From positions 1-64,000 of the forward strand of contig CAZJZV010000001.1 of NCBI GenBank assembly GCA_964550635.1: a stretch of DNA of 64,000 nt, written 5' to 3'. The notes under the pieces were generated by a model. The model worked only from the letters and a program-made list of their open reading frames with translations, did no database searches and was not told the origin of the DNA. Below, one piece after another: positions 17,392 to 25,094 of the stretch. The position numbers and the translations under genes were made by a program. The DNA is from RGIG4097 sp964550635 (GTDB lineage: Bacteria; Bacillota; Clostridia; Christensenellales; CAG-917). Position 1 is the first letter of the stretch; each line of letters opens with the position of its first letter.

Positions 17392-18308
17392 AAATAATAT
17401 TTATGGGTACACCCGACTTTTCGTCGGTCGTGTTTGAAAAACTCAATTCAGTATACCCGGTCAGTGCCGTTGTTACGGGACTGGATAAACCCGTGGGCAG
17501 AAAAATGATTCCCACTCCCTGTCCTTTGAAAATCTCTGCAATGAATGCGGGAGTCCCCGTTTTGCAATACGCAAAAGTTTCAAAAGAAGGACTGGACGAA
17601 ATCAAGGCACTAAATCCCGACCTTGTCGTCACGGCGGCATTCGGGCAAATACTCTCCGACGCATTTTTGGAAATTCCGAAATACGGCGTAATCAACGTGC
17701 ATGCGTCCTTGCTCCCAAAGTGGAGAGGAGCGTCACCCATACAATCCGCAATTCTCAACGGCGATAAGGAAACCGGCGTCACGATTATGCGCACCGTGAA
17801 AGCAGTCGATGCAGGCGCAATACTCCTGCAAAAGAAATGCGCTATCGAAGATAGCGACTATGCGGATACCCTCTTTGATAAACTTGCAATCATCGGCGGT
17901 AAAGCACTCGTCGAAGCCGTTCAACTGATAGACGAAGGCAAGGCGGTATACGTCGAGCAAAACCACGACGAAGCGACTCATTGCGCCAAATTCGACAAGG
18001 AATCGGGGGCGATTGATTGGAGCAAATCATACGATGAAATTCGCGCTCTCGTACACTCTATGACACCGTGGCCGTCCGCCTACACACACCTAAACGGAAA
18101 GACGATAAAAGTCATCGAAGTTGTCAAAGGCGAACTTAACGGTGTAGCAGGTGAAATCCTATCCGCAGACAAGAAAAACGGTCTTACTGTCGGTTGCGGC
18201 GGCGGTAGCGTTAGAATCACTCGCTTGCAACCCGAAAGCAAAGGCAAAATGGACGACTTGTCCTTCCTCAACGGAAACAAGTTGACCGTGGGGGATAAAT
18301 TGAATTGA
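17388..18308 (+). CDS. fmt: Methionyl-tRNA formyltransferase
   Basis: This 306-residue enzyme formylates initiator Met-tRNA with 10-formyl-tetrahydrofolate. The start MKIIFMGTPDFSSVVFEKL is the family N-terminus, so the ATG at 17388 overlapping the def stop was chosen over an earlier in-frame ATG at 17364. The catalytic core has VVTAAFGQIL, the NVHASLLPKWRGASPIQ signature (Asn, His) and GVTIMRTVKAVDAGAIL (Asp). The C-terminal OB-like tRNA-binding domain follows from residue 205. Confidence 0.96.
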   Translation: MKIIFMGTPDFSSVVFEKLNSVYPVSAVVTGLDKPVGRKMIPTPCPLKISAMNAGVPVLQYAKVSKEGLDEIKALNPDLVVTAAFGQILSDAFLEIPKYGVINVHASLLPKWRGASPIQSAILNGDKETGVTIMRTVKAVDAGAILLQKKCAIEDSDYADTLFDKLAIIGGKALVEAVQLIDEGKAVYVEQNHDEATHCAKFDKESGAIDWSKSYDEIRALVHSMTPWPSAYTHLNGKTIKVIEVVKGELNGVAGEILSADKKNGLTVGCGGGSVRITRLQPESKGKMDDLSFLNGNKLTVGDKLN

Positions 18309-19564
18309 GAAAGTATATATTGAGCGCATTCAAAATTCTCTCGAAAGTATTCGTGGACGGAAGTTATTCCAACCGCGCGCTTTCGGATATGAAAACGGAC
18401 GATATGACGACCAAACTCGTCTATGGCGTTTTGGAGAGAAACGTGGAATGCGAATATATCCTTTCGACTTTCATCAAGAAAAAGCCGTCGGACAACGCCT
18501 ATATACTTTTGAAAATCGGCACCTATGCGCTCCGAAATCTCACTAACGTACCGCAGTTTGCAATCGTAAGTGAAACGGTCGAAGTCGCAAAATCAATCGG
18601 CAAAGACGTGCAAGCAGGGTTTATAAACGCGGTTTTGAAACGCGTCGCAAGGGGAGAATACTCTCTGCCTAAACCCACCGATAAAAACTATCTTTCCGTC
18701 ACCTATTCAATCCCCGAATGGTTTGCAAGGCGACTTGTCAAAGAATACGGCAGAGAAGAAACGAAAAAAATGCTGTCCGCCGAAATCTCCACCTATGAAA
18801 GCGTGAGAATAAACGGCAACGTATCAAGAATGGAAGTCCTTGCAAAACTCGACGAAAAGGGCATACCTCGTCGCGACGGAGCGGCGGATACGATATTGGT
18901 GCCCGCGGACAACAAGACTGTCAAAGACCTATTCAACGACGGACGGATAACGTTCCAATCGTCATCGTCCATTTTGGCGGTGCGTGCGCTCGGACTCTCG
19001 GACGGCGGTGAAATTCTCGACCTTTGTTCCGCGCCCGGCGGGAAAGCCGTTCTCTCAAGCGAAATCGCGCCGAATAGCAAAATCACCGCTTGCGACCTTT
19101 ACGAGCATAGACTCGAACTCATCAAAAAATATTCCGCGCGTATGCGCGCGAACAATATAACTACCGTAGTGAACGACGGCACCGCGTTCAATCCCGATTT
19201 CAAAGGCAAATTCGACTTCGTACTTTGCGACGCACCGTGTTCATGTTTCGGGACGTTCAGAAAGCACCCCGACGTGTTTTTGCAAAGGGGAGAAAAGGAT
19301 ATTCCGAAAATCGCGGAAATCCAAAAATCCATTCTCAAAAACGCAGTCGAGTACGCAAAACCGAACGGCATAATCGTATATTCGACTTGTACGCTCTTCC
19401 ACGAAGAAAACGACGACGTAGTGAACGAAATCCTGAAAGACGGCAAATGCACCGCGGATACGCTCCCCGAAAGCGTTGGCGGTACTGCGGGTGCGTACTC
19501 TATGAAATTGCTCCCCACCGACGGCGGTGACGGATTCTATATCGCAAGACTGAAAAAACTATGA
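18305..19564 (+). CDS. rsmB: 16S rRNA (cytosine-967-C5)-methyltransferase RsmB
   Basis: This 419-residue protein has an N-terminal NusB-like helical RNA-binding domain (1-130) and a SAM-dependent NOL1/NOP2/Sun methyltransferase domain with ILDLCSAPGGKAVLSSE (SAM site), DAPCSCFGTFRKHPD (motif IV with a catalytic Cys) and VYSTCTLFHEEN (motif VI Cys). Translation most likely begins at TTG 18305 overlapping the fmt stop; the downstream residues RKYILSAFKILSKVFVDGSY match the family N-terminus. DAPCSCFG departs slightly from the common DAPCSGxG. Confidence 0.93.
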   Translation: MRKYILSAFKILSKVFVDGSYSNRALSDMKTDDMTTKLVYGVLERNVECEYILSTFIKKKPSDNAYILLKIGTYALRNLTNVPQFAIVSETVEVAKSIGKDVQAGFINAVLKRVARGEYSLPKPTDKNYLSVTYSIPEWFARRLVKEYGREETKKMLSAEISTYESVRINGNVSRMEVLAKLDEKGIPRRDGAADTILVPADNKTVKDLFNDGRITFQSSSSILAVRALGLSDGGEILDLCSAPGGKAVLSSEIAPNSKITACDLYEHRLELIKKYSARMRANNITTVVNDGTAFNPDFKGKFDFVLCDAPCSCFGTFRKHPDVFLQRGEKDIPKIAEIQKSILKNAVEYAKPNGIIVYSTCTLFHEENDDVVNEILKDGKCTADTLPESVGGTAGAYSMKLLPTDGGDGFYIARLKKL

Positions 19565-20601
19565 CGGATTTACTATCTTTGAGCGCAGAAGAATTAAAAG
19601 CATTGTTCCCCGAGCCAAAATATCTCGGCGGACAACTTTTCACGTTTCTACATAAGGGTTGCACCTTTAATGAAATGACTTCCGTCAAAAAGGATATAAG
19701 GGCGTATCTCAACGAAAACTACGTCGCAAATCCAGTTTCAATCCTTGAAAAATTCGTAGGGAAGTCGGGGACGATAAAATACCTATTCCGCCTGACCGAC
19801 GGCAATCTTATCGAAGGCGTATATATGCCGCACGACTACGGCAACACCATTTGCGTTAGCACTCAAATAGGGTGTAGAATGGGTTGTACGTTTTGCGCAA
19901 GTTCCCTTGACGGACTTCTGCGAAACCTGACTCCCGGTGAAATTCTCGGACAAGTGATTGCGGTCAATCGCGACAACGGCGGCACCCTTGAAAACAGGGC
20001 GGTCACGAATATCGTCCTTATGGGTAGCGGCGAGCCTTTCGACAACTATGACAACGTGTTGAAATTTCTCGATCTCGTGTCGGCGGATAATGGCATCAAT
20101 ATCAGTGAAAGAAACATATCTCTGTCCACGTCGGGACTTGCGGACAAGGTGATAAAGTTTGCGGATAGCGGACACAAAGTGACCTTGTCAATCAGTCTGC
20201 ACGCACCGTTCGATGAACTTCGTTCATCGCTAATGCCCGTGAACAGAAAATATAACGTGGCAAAAATCGTCTCGGCGGCAAAGTATTACTTTGAAAAAAC
20301 GGGCAGAAGAGTGATATTCGAATACACTCTCATCAAAGGTGAAAACGATAGCGACAAATGCGCTAAAGAACTTGCAAAACTCACCCGCGGTTTCCCGTCC
20401 CACGTCAATCTCATAAGGCTCAACGAAGTCAAAGAGAGAGACCACTCGGCACCCACCGAAGACGCAACCAAAGAATTTCTCAAAAAACTCGAAACACTCG
20501 GCGTATCCGCTACCATTCGTCGCTCACTCGGCAACGATATCGAAGGCGCATGCGGACAATTAAGACGGAGATACCTATCCGAAAACAATGATGAAACTTG
20601 A
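19561..20601 (+). CDS. rlmN: 23S rRNA A2503/tRNA C2-methyltransferase RlmN
   Basis: This 346-residue radical-SAM enzyme methylates A2503 of 23S rRNA and A37 of some tRNAs. The [4Fe-4S] motif is CRMGCTFC (Cys105, 109, 112), followed by LTPGEILGQV and MGSGEPFDNYDNV. The C-terminal catalytic cysteine lies in GNDIEGACGQLRRRY. Length and motifs are complete. ATG overlaps the rsmB stop. In most Firmicutes the next genes are the phosphatase prpC and kinase prkC; here rsgA follows directly, overlapping by 14 bases. Confidence 0.96.
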   Translation: MTDLLSLSAEELKALFPEPKYLGGQLFTFLHKGCTFNEMTSVKKDIRAYLNENYVANPVSILEKFVGKSGTIKYLFRLTDGNLIEGVYMPHDYGNTICVSTQIGCRMGCTFCASSLDGLLRNLTPGEILGQVIAVNRDNGGTLENRAVTNIVLMGSGEPFDNYDNVLKFLDLVSADNGINISERNISLSTSGLADKVIKFADSGHKVTLSISLHAPFDELRSSLMPVNRKYNVAKIVSAAKYYFEKTGRRVIFEYTLIKGENDSDKCAKELAKLTRGFPSHVNLIRLNEVKERDHSAPTEDATKEFLKKLETLGVSATIRRSLGNDIEGACGQLRRRYLSENNDET

Positions 20602-21445
20602 AAAAGGCAGAGTAATCAAGGCGGTATCGTCAAAATTTTTCGTTGACACCGAAAAGGGAGTCAAGGTCTGTTTCGCGCGCAAAAAACTCAAAGCGGACGG
20701 AAATATCTTCGTGGGCGACTACGTGGAAATTTTCAAGGAGCGTGATAGTTTCGTCATCGAAGAAGTTTTGCCCCGCAAAAACAGTCTAATCCGCCCGTAC
20801 GTTAGCAATATCGACGTGTGTTTCATCGTGATTGCGCCGGAGCCTACGCCCGATTTCGTGCTTGTAGATAAGATTGTCGTCAACTGCCTTGAACAAAACG
20901 TCGAGCCTATTCTCGTGCAAAACAAATCGGATATTGATTTAATCGACTTGAGAGAGTATAATGACGTATTGAAGATAGTTCGTTGCTCGGCGGATAGCGG
21001 AGCGGGAATCGATGAAATCGTCGGAATAGCGAAAGGCAAAACAGCTTGTTTTTCAGGACAGTCCGCAGTCGGCAAATCGTCAATCATCAACGCAATTCTC
21101 GACGGCGACCTTTGCGAAGTCGGCGAACTTGCAAAGAAAATAAAACGCGGTAAAAATACCACTCGCAAGGTTGAGATTTTCAATCTTGGCGGAACCTATT
21201 TCGTGGACACTTGCGGTTTCAGTATGCTCGAAACCGTGGACGTAGAGCCCGAAGACTTGCGACTGTATTTCGACGACCTCGAAGCCTATCGCAAGGAATG
21301 TCGTTTCAACACTTGCACTCATATCGACGAGCCCGATTGCGCCGTAAAACCGCACGTAGGCAAGGAGATAGGCGAGGGCAGATACCAAAGATATAAAGCG
21401 ATTTTCAACGAATTGCAAGAAAGGAGGAAAAATAAGTATGAGTAA
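20588..21445 (+). CDS. rsgA: Ribosome small-subunit-dependent GTPase RsgA
   Basis: This 285-residue circularly permuted GTPase assists late 30S assembly. Order: N-terminal OB fold (about 1-70), G4 VQNKSD, G5-like region, G1 GQSAVGKSS, the switch segment RGKNTTRKVEIF, G3 DTCGF, and a C-terminal zinc site CRFNTCTHIDEPDCAV (Cys-Cys-His-Cys). The two adjacent ATG codons (20588, 20591) are equally plausible starts; both lie inside the end of rlmN. rpe begins inside its last codons. Confidence 0.95.
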   Translation: MMKLEKGRVIKAVSSKFFVDTEKGVKVCFARKKLKADGNIFVGDYVEIFKERDSFVIEEVLPRKNSLIRPYVSNIDVCFIVIAPEPTPDFVLVDKIVVNCLEQNVEPILVQNKSDIDLIDLREYNDVLKIVRCSADSGAGIDEIVGIAKGKTACFSGQSAVGKSSIINAILDGDLCEVGELAKKIKRGKNTTRKVEIFNLGGTYFVDTCGFSMLETVDVEPEDLRLYFDDLEAYRKECRFNTCTHIDEPDCAVKPHVGKEIGEGRYQRYKAIFNELQERRKNKYE

Positions 21446-22100
21446 GGTCAAAGTTGCGCCGAGCATTCTGTCGGCAGACTTCGGAAAGATGGCGGATGCC
21501 GTCGTCAACGTGAAAAATTGGGGGGCGGATTGGGTGCATTGCGACGTCATGGACGGCGTGTACGTGCCGAATATCACCTTTGGTATGCCTATGATTAAGG
21601 CGCTTCGCAAATATACCGATCAATTTCTTGATGTGCACCTTATGATAACCGAGCCCGAAAAGTACGTAGGGCAGTTTTGCGATGCTGGCGCGGATCTCGT
21701 GACCTTCCACCCGGAAGCGAGCAAGGACGCGGCGGGCGCACTCGAAACCATTAAATCAAAAGGCAAACTTTGCGGAGTCGTGCTTAACGCAGACCAACCG
21801 TTTGAAGTCATCGAACCCTATCTTGCGGACGTAGATCTCGTTCTCATCATGACCGTTCAAGCGGGATTCGGCGGACAATCTTTCAAAGCGGACAGACTCG
21901 AAATGGCAAAGAAAGTCTACGATCTCAAAGTCAAAAATGGCTATCGCTACGACATCGAACTTGACGGCGGAGTTTGCCCCGCGAATATCGAAGAATGCGT
22001 GAATGCAGGCGCAAACGTCGTAGTCGCAGGCAGTGCGGTGTTCAAAGCGGAATGCCCCGCATGCGCAGTCAAGTCAATGCAAATCGAAGCAAAATTCTGA
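21438..22100 (+). CDS. rpe: Ribulose-phosphate 3-epimerase
   Basis: This 220-residue TIM-barrel enzyme interconverts ribulose-5-P and xylulose-5-P in the pentose phosphate pathway. Signatures: VAPSILSADFGKM, WVHCDVMDGVYVPNITFGMP (metal-binding His and Asp), LDVHLMITEP, MTVQAGFGGQSF and ELDGGVCPANIEECVNAGANVVVAGSAVF (catalytic Asp). AGGAGGAAAAATAAGT gives a strong ribosome-binding site inside the rsgA end. Confidence 0.97.
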   Translation: MSKVKVAPSILSADFGKMADAVVNVKNWGADWVHCDVMDGVYVPNITFGMPMIKALRKYTDQFLDVHLMITEPEKYVGQFCDAGADLVTFHPEASKDAAGALETIKSKGKLCGVVLNADQPFEVIEPYLADVDLVLIMTVQAGFGGQSFKADRLEMAKKVYDLKVKNGYRYDIELDGGVCPANIEECVNAGANVVVAGSAVFKAECPACAVKSMQIEAKF

Positions 22101-22393
22101 TGGCATCGTCGAAAGAGTTTCTTGTTTTTCTTATCGAGCAACTGCGTTGTTACCGCGGAGATATAACTTTCCGTCAAATGATGGGCGAATACCTGATTTA
22201 TGCGGACGGAGTTTATTTCGGCGGAGTATTCGACGATAGGTTTCTCGTCAAGAAAACGAAAACAAACGAAAAGTACGCTCTTGACGAAGAATTGCCGTAT
22301 GACGGTGCAAAACCTATGTATAAGGTCGAAGATCTTGACGACATGGAATACTTGTCAAAACTCGTCGAAGACACTATAATAGGTTTGAAGTAA
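22100..22393 (+). CDS. TfoX N-terminal-domain protein
   Basis: This 97-residue protein consists of a single TfoX-N/Sxy-like domain: it starts MASSKEFLVFLIEQL and carries ITFRQMMGEYLIYADGVYFG and FDDRFLVKKT, matching the core of the family. In Proteobacteria TfoX regulates competence; stand-alone N-domains in Firmicutes have no settled role. The ATG shares one base with the rpe stop (TGATG), so the two are translationally coupled. It occupies the slot that holds thiN in B. subtilis, and a terminator follows. Confidence 0.85.
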   Translation: MASSKEFLVFLIEQLRCYRGDITFRQMMGEYLIYADGVYFGGVFDDRFLVKKTKTNEKYALDEELPYDGAKPMYKVEDLDDMEYLSKLVEDTIIGLK

Positions 22394-22408
22394 ATAATAA
22401 AGCAACGT

Positions 22409-22439
22409 AAAACAAGTCCGAATAGTCGGACTTGTTTTT
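22409..22439 (+). terminator. Terminator ending the yicC-rpe operon
   Basis: AAACAAGTCCGA/GTCGGACTTGTTT hairpin with TTTTTC, 16 bases after the stop of the TfoX-N gene. Confidence 0.88.
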
Positions 22440-22565
22440 CTATATCGATTGATTATTGCTAATTAGTTTCAGCAGGCAACTTCTGCCATATTGCGCTTTT
22501 ATCTCAATAATTACAAATGCTTTCAAAATGATAAGTATTTGTCAAAACAAATTTAATTACCTGTG

Positions 22566-22593
22566 ACAAAACGCAATCCGCTTTCATATACTA
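22566..22593 (+). promoter_or_regulatory. Mother-cell (sigma-E/sigma-K-like) promoter of spoVM
   Basis: CATATACTA (22585-22593) fits the -10 pattern CATAnnnTA used by the sporulation sigma factors E and K, with AC 17 bases before it (22566-22567). No sigma-A -10 is seen in this gap. Which of the two factors is used cannot be told by eye; B. subtilis spoVM is sigma-E controlled. Confidence 0.55.
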
Positions 22594-22607
22594 GCGCGGA
22601 GGCGAAA

Positions 22608-22691
22608 ATGAAAATAATTTGCGTGAGCATACCAAAGTGGTTGAAACCGATCGTCAGATTCTTCAAGAAAAAAGAAAACAAAGTCGGGTAG
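22608..22691 (+). CDS. spoVM: Stage V sporulation protein M
   Basis: This 27-residue amphipathic peptide starts MKIICVSIPKWLKPIVRFF and ends in a Lys-rich tail. It aligns without gaps to B. subtilis SpoVM at Met1, Lys2, Pro9, Lys10, Leu12, Ile15, Val16 and Arg17; Pro9 is the residue required for shallow membrane insertion. SpoVM marks the convex forespore membrane and anchors SpoIVA for coat and cortex assembly. GCGGAGGCG precedes ATG. Position next to rpmB is the same as in B. subtilis. It is far below usual gene-caller cut-offs. Confidence 0.9.
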   Translation: MKIICVSIPKWLKPIVRFFKKKENKVG

Positions 22692-22703
22692 AGGACAAAA
22701 GAA

Positions 22704-22725
22704 AAGCCCGTCATGTGACGGGCTG
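22704..22725 (-). terminator. Terminator of rpmB
   Basis: Perfect 9-bp stem AGCCCGTCA/TGACGGGCT; on the minus strand it is followed by TTTTCTTTTG. It lies about 20 bases past the rpmB stop and may also end spoVM transcription. Confidence 0.78.
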
Positions 22726-22743
22726 ACTTGTCAATAGACTGAA

Positions 22744-22935
22744 TTACGCGCGATCGATTTTGCCGGCGCGAAGACAATGTGCGCAAACGTAGACGTATTC
22801 CGTGCCACCGTTCGCGGTTTTTGCTTTGACTTTTTGGACGTTCGGCGCCCAACTGCGTCTGGTTTTTCTGTTGGAGTGGCTAACCATGTTGCCGCTCATT
22901 CTACCTTTACCGCATACACTGCATACTCTGGACAT
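22744..22935 (-). CDS. rpmB: 50S ribosomal protein L28
   Basis: This 63-residue protein begins MSRVCSVCGKGRMSGNMVSHSN and has KTRRSWAPNVQKVK, the L28 signature. It is the zinc-binding form: CxxC near the N-terminus (Cys5, Cys8) and CAHC near the end. GAAGGAGGTACTAGAT fixes the start at 22935, six codons inside the longer open frame. It is transcribed against its neighbours, as in many Firmicutes. Confidence 0.96.
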   Translation of the reverse strand: MSRVCSVCGKGRMSGNMVSHSNRKTRRSWAPNVQKVKAKTANGGTEYVYVCAHCLRAGKIDRA

Positions 22936-22962
22936 ATCTAGTACCTCCTTCAAATCGTTGAT

Positions 22963-22991
22963 ATTCTAACAAATTCACAGAGATTTGGCAA
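22963..22991 (-). promoter_or_regulatory. rpmB promoter
   Basis: Minus-strand TTGCCA (22986-22991), 17 bases, TAGAAT (22963-22968). Confidence 0.78.
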
Positions 22992-23018
22992 CTGATTGAC
23001 GCAAAATTCTTTATTTAG

Positions 23019-23047
23019 TTGCAAAATATTTTTACATATAGTAAAAT
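23019..23047 (+). promoter_or_regulatory. Promoter of the DUF322-fakA-recG operon
   Basis: TTGCAA (23019-23024), 17 bases, TAAAAT (23042-23047); it leaves only about 13 bases of leader before ATG 23067. Confidence 0.75.
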
Positions 23048-23066
23048 CTTCACATAGGTAAACGCG

Positions 23067-23417
23067 ATGTCACTCACAACTTCTAACAAATACGGCAAAA
23101 TTTCCATCTCCGACGAGGCGGTCGCGATAATCGCGTCGGCTGCCGCTGCGGACTGTTACGGCGTGCTCGAAATGGTGTCCCGCCGTTTCAGCGACAATGT
23201 CGGTCATCTTTGTGGAAAGAATACCCTCGGCAAAGGCGTCAAAGTCGCAACCGTCGACAATTTGATGTTCGTCGAGGTTTTTGTCGTGCTCAAAGTCGGA
23301 GTCAACATCGAAACAGTAAAGAAATCTATAGCCGATACGGTCAAGTTTGCTCTCGAACACTTCACGGGTATGAGAGTCAAACGCGTTCAAGTCAACGTAG
23401 TCGGTATAAGAGTCTGA
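23067..23417 (+). CDS. Asp23/Gls24 family (DUF322) protein
   Basis: This 116-residue cytoplasmic protein has the family core GKISISDEAVAIIASAAAADCYGVLEM and VEVFVVLKVGVNIETVKKSIADTVKFALE. The B. subtilis equivalent YloU lies in the same place before yloV/fakA. The role is unsettled; family members are linked to envelope stress and lipid homeostasis. The operon continues 11 bases downstream with fakA. Confidence 0.93.
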   Translation: MSLTTSNKYGKISISDEAVAIIASAAAADCYGVLEMVSRRFSDNVGHLCGKNTLGKGVKVATVDNLMFVEVFVVLKVGVNIETVKKSIADTVKFALEHFTGMRVKRVQVNVVGIRV

Positions 23418-23428
23418 TAGAGGATACA

Positions 23429-25093
23429 ATGTTAAGCATCAATAGCACACAATTCAAGGAAATGTTGAAGGGCGGAGCGCAGGCACTCGAACTCAATCGC
23501 GCTCTTGTCGACGAACTGAACGTTTTCCCCGTCCCCGACGGTGATACGGGCACGAATATGTCACTCACTATGGCATCCGCGGTTCGTGAACTCAACGTTT
23601 CGGGCTCCGAAGACCTTGGCGCACTCGCCTTGGCGTTTTCAAAAGGAGCGTTAAAAGGCGCAAGAGGAAATAGCGGCGTCATTCTTTCGCAAATTCTGAA
23701 AGGATTCGCAATCGCTCTCGACAACAAAACCGAACTCAATGCAAAAGATTTTTCATCCGCACTCAAAAAAGGTACGGAAATAGCATATAGCGCAGTCACA
23801 AAACCCAAAGAAGGCACCATTCTCACAGTCGTCAGAGTCATGGCAGAAAACTCCGTCAAGTTCGCGAAAAAGAAAGTGGAATTTGAAGACTTCTTGAAGA
23901 TGGTCATCGACGCAGGCGAACAAATCCTGCAAAAAACTCCCGAAATGCTCCCCGTCCTTGCAAAAGCAGGCGTTGTGGATGCAGGCGGAAGAGGACTAGT
24001 CACCATTCTCGAAGGATTCCTTGCGGTGCTCACCGGTGAAGAATTCAAGATGATAAGAGAAGATGCAGTCCGTCCCGTTTTGTCCGCGGAAGCGAAAGCA
24101 CTCGCAACAGAAGACGAGATTTTGAAAAACGACTACGACAATATCACCTTCCAATATTGCACGGAATTTTTCATTTCGCACTTGAAAACCGCGACCACGC
24201 TCAGTGACATCGACAAGTTCCGCGACTATCTCACCACGATAGGCGACTGCGTGCTTGTCATCGGCGATCTCGACCTTGTCAAAACCCACGTTCACACGAA
24301 CGAACCCGACAAAGCGTTGAAAGCGGCGTTGAAACTCGGCGAACTCGTCGATATAAAAATCGAAAATATGGTCGAACAAAACCGCAAAATCAAGGGCGAA
24401 CAGACCACAAGCGGTGAAAAAGCGAAGAAAATTCCTTCAAAAGAATTTGCTATGGTATCCGTATGCGCGGGTGACGGAATGGCGGCTATCTTCAAAGATT
24501 TGCTCGTCGACGTCGTCGTAGAAGGCGGACAAACGATGAATCCCAGTGTCTACGACATTTTGGGCGCAGTAAACTCTGCGGACGCAAGAAACGTTTTTGT
24601 TCTTCCCAACAATCCGAATATCATTCTTGCGGCAGAGCAAGCAAAAGAACTTGCGGACGTCAACGTCTACGTCGTGCCGACCACTTGTATGCCCGAGGGC
24701 GTATCGGCGGCGCTCGTTTTCTCGACCGAAGTCAGTGCGGAAGAGAATTTCGAAAATATGAAGAGTTCCTACGCAAACGTCAAATCCGCAGAAATCACCC
24801 ACGCTGTGCGCAATACGCGTATGAACGGTTTCTCCGTCAAAGAGGGTGATATAATCGGTATTTGCAACAAGAAAATCGTTGCAAAGAGCGGTTCTATTGC
24901 AGAAGCGACCGTCGTCACCGCAAACAAAATCGCAAAAGATGCGGATATGCTCACCCTCTATTACGGTCAAGACGTGACCGAACAAGAAGCAAATCGCGTC
25001 GTTGAAATTCTCTCTGAAGCGCAACCCGACCTTGAAATCGCCGTCTACTACGGCGGACAACCGCATTATTATTACGTCCTAGCGGCGGAGTAA
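23429..25093 (+). CDS. fakA: DAK2-domain fatty-acid kinase catalytic subunit (YloV/FakA)
   Basis: This 554-residue protein phosphorylates FakB-bound fatty acids for phospholipid synthesis. The N-terminal DhaL/DAK2 nucleotide-binding domain shows LNVFPVPDGDTGTNMSLTM (Mg-ATP aspartates) and KGALKGARGNSGVILSQIL. The middle and C-terminal parts (from about 320) form the DegV-like/FakB-interacting region with NNPNIILAAEQAKEL. The start is ATG 23429, as the following MLSINSTQFKEML matches the family; an upstream open extension is the shadow of the preceding gene. sdaAB, present after yloV in B. subtilis, is missing. Confidence 0.93.
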   Translation: MLSINSTQFKEMLKGGAQALELNRALVDELNVFPVPDGDTGTNMSLTMASAVRELNVSGSEDLGALALAFSKGALKGARGNSGVILSQILKGFAIALDNKTELNAKDFSSALKKGTEIAYSAVTKPKEGTILTVVRVMAENSVKFAKKKVEFEDFLKMVIDAGEQILQKTPEMLPVLAKAGVVDAGGRGLVTILEGFLAVLTGEEFKMIREDAVRPVLSAEAKALATEDEILKNDYDNITFQYCTEFFISHLKTATTLSDIDKFRDYLTTIGDCVLVIGDLDLVKTHVHTNEPDKALKAALKLGELVDIKIENMVEQNRKIKGEQTTSGEKAKKIPSKEFAMVSVCAGDGMAAIFKDLLVDVVVEGGQTMNPSVYDILGAVNSADARNVFVLPNNPNIILAAEQAKELADVNVYVVPTTCMPEGVSAALVFSTEVSAEENFENMKSSYANVKSAEITHAVRNTRMNGFSVKEGDIIGICNKKIVAKSGSIAEATVVTANKIAKDADMLTLYYGQDVTEQEANRVVEILSEAQPDLEIAVYYGGQPHYYYVLAAE

Positions 25094-25094
25094 T

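Noticed and set aside
21974..22099. N-terminal extension of the TfoX-N protein, very Arg-rich
   Set aside because: It overlaps the end of rpe in another frame; the domain starts cleanly at ATG 22100 coupled to the rpe stop.
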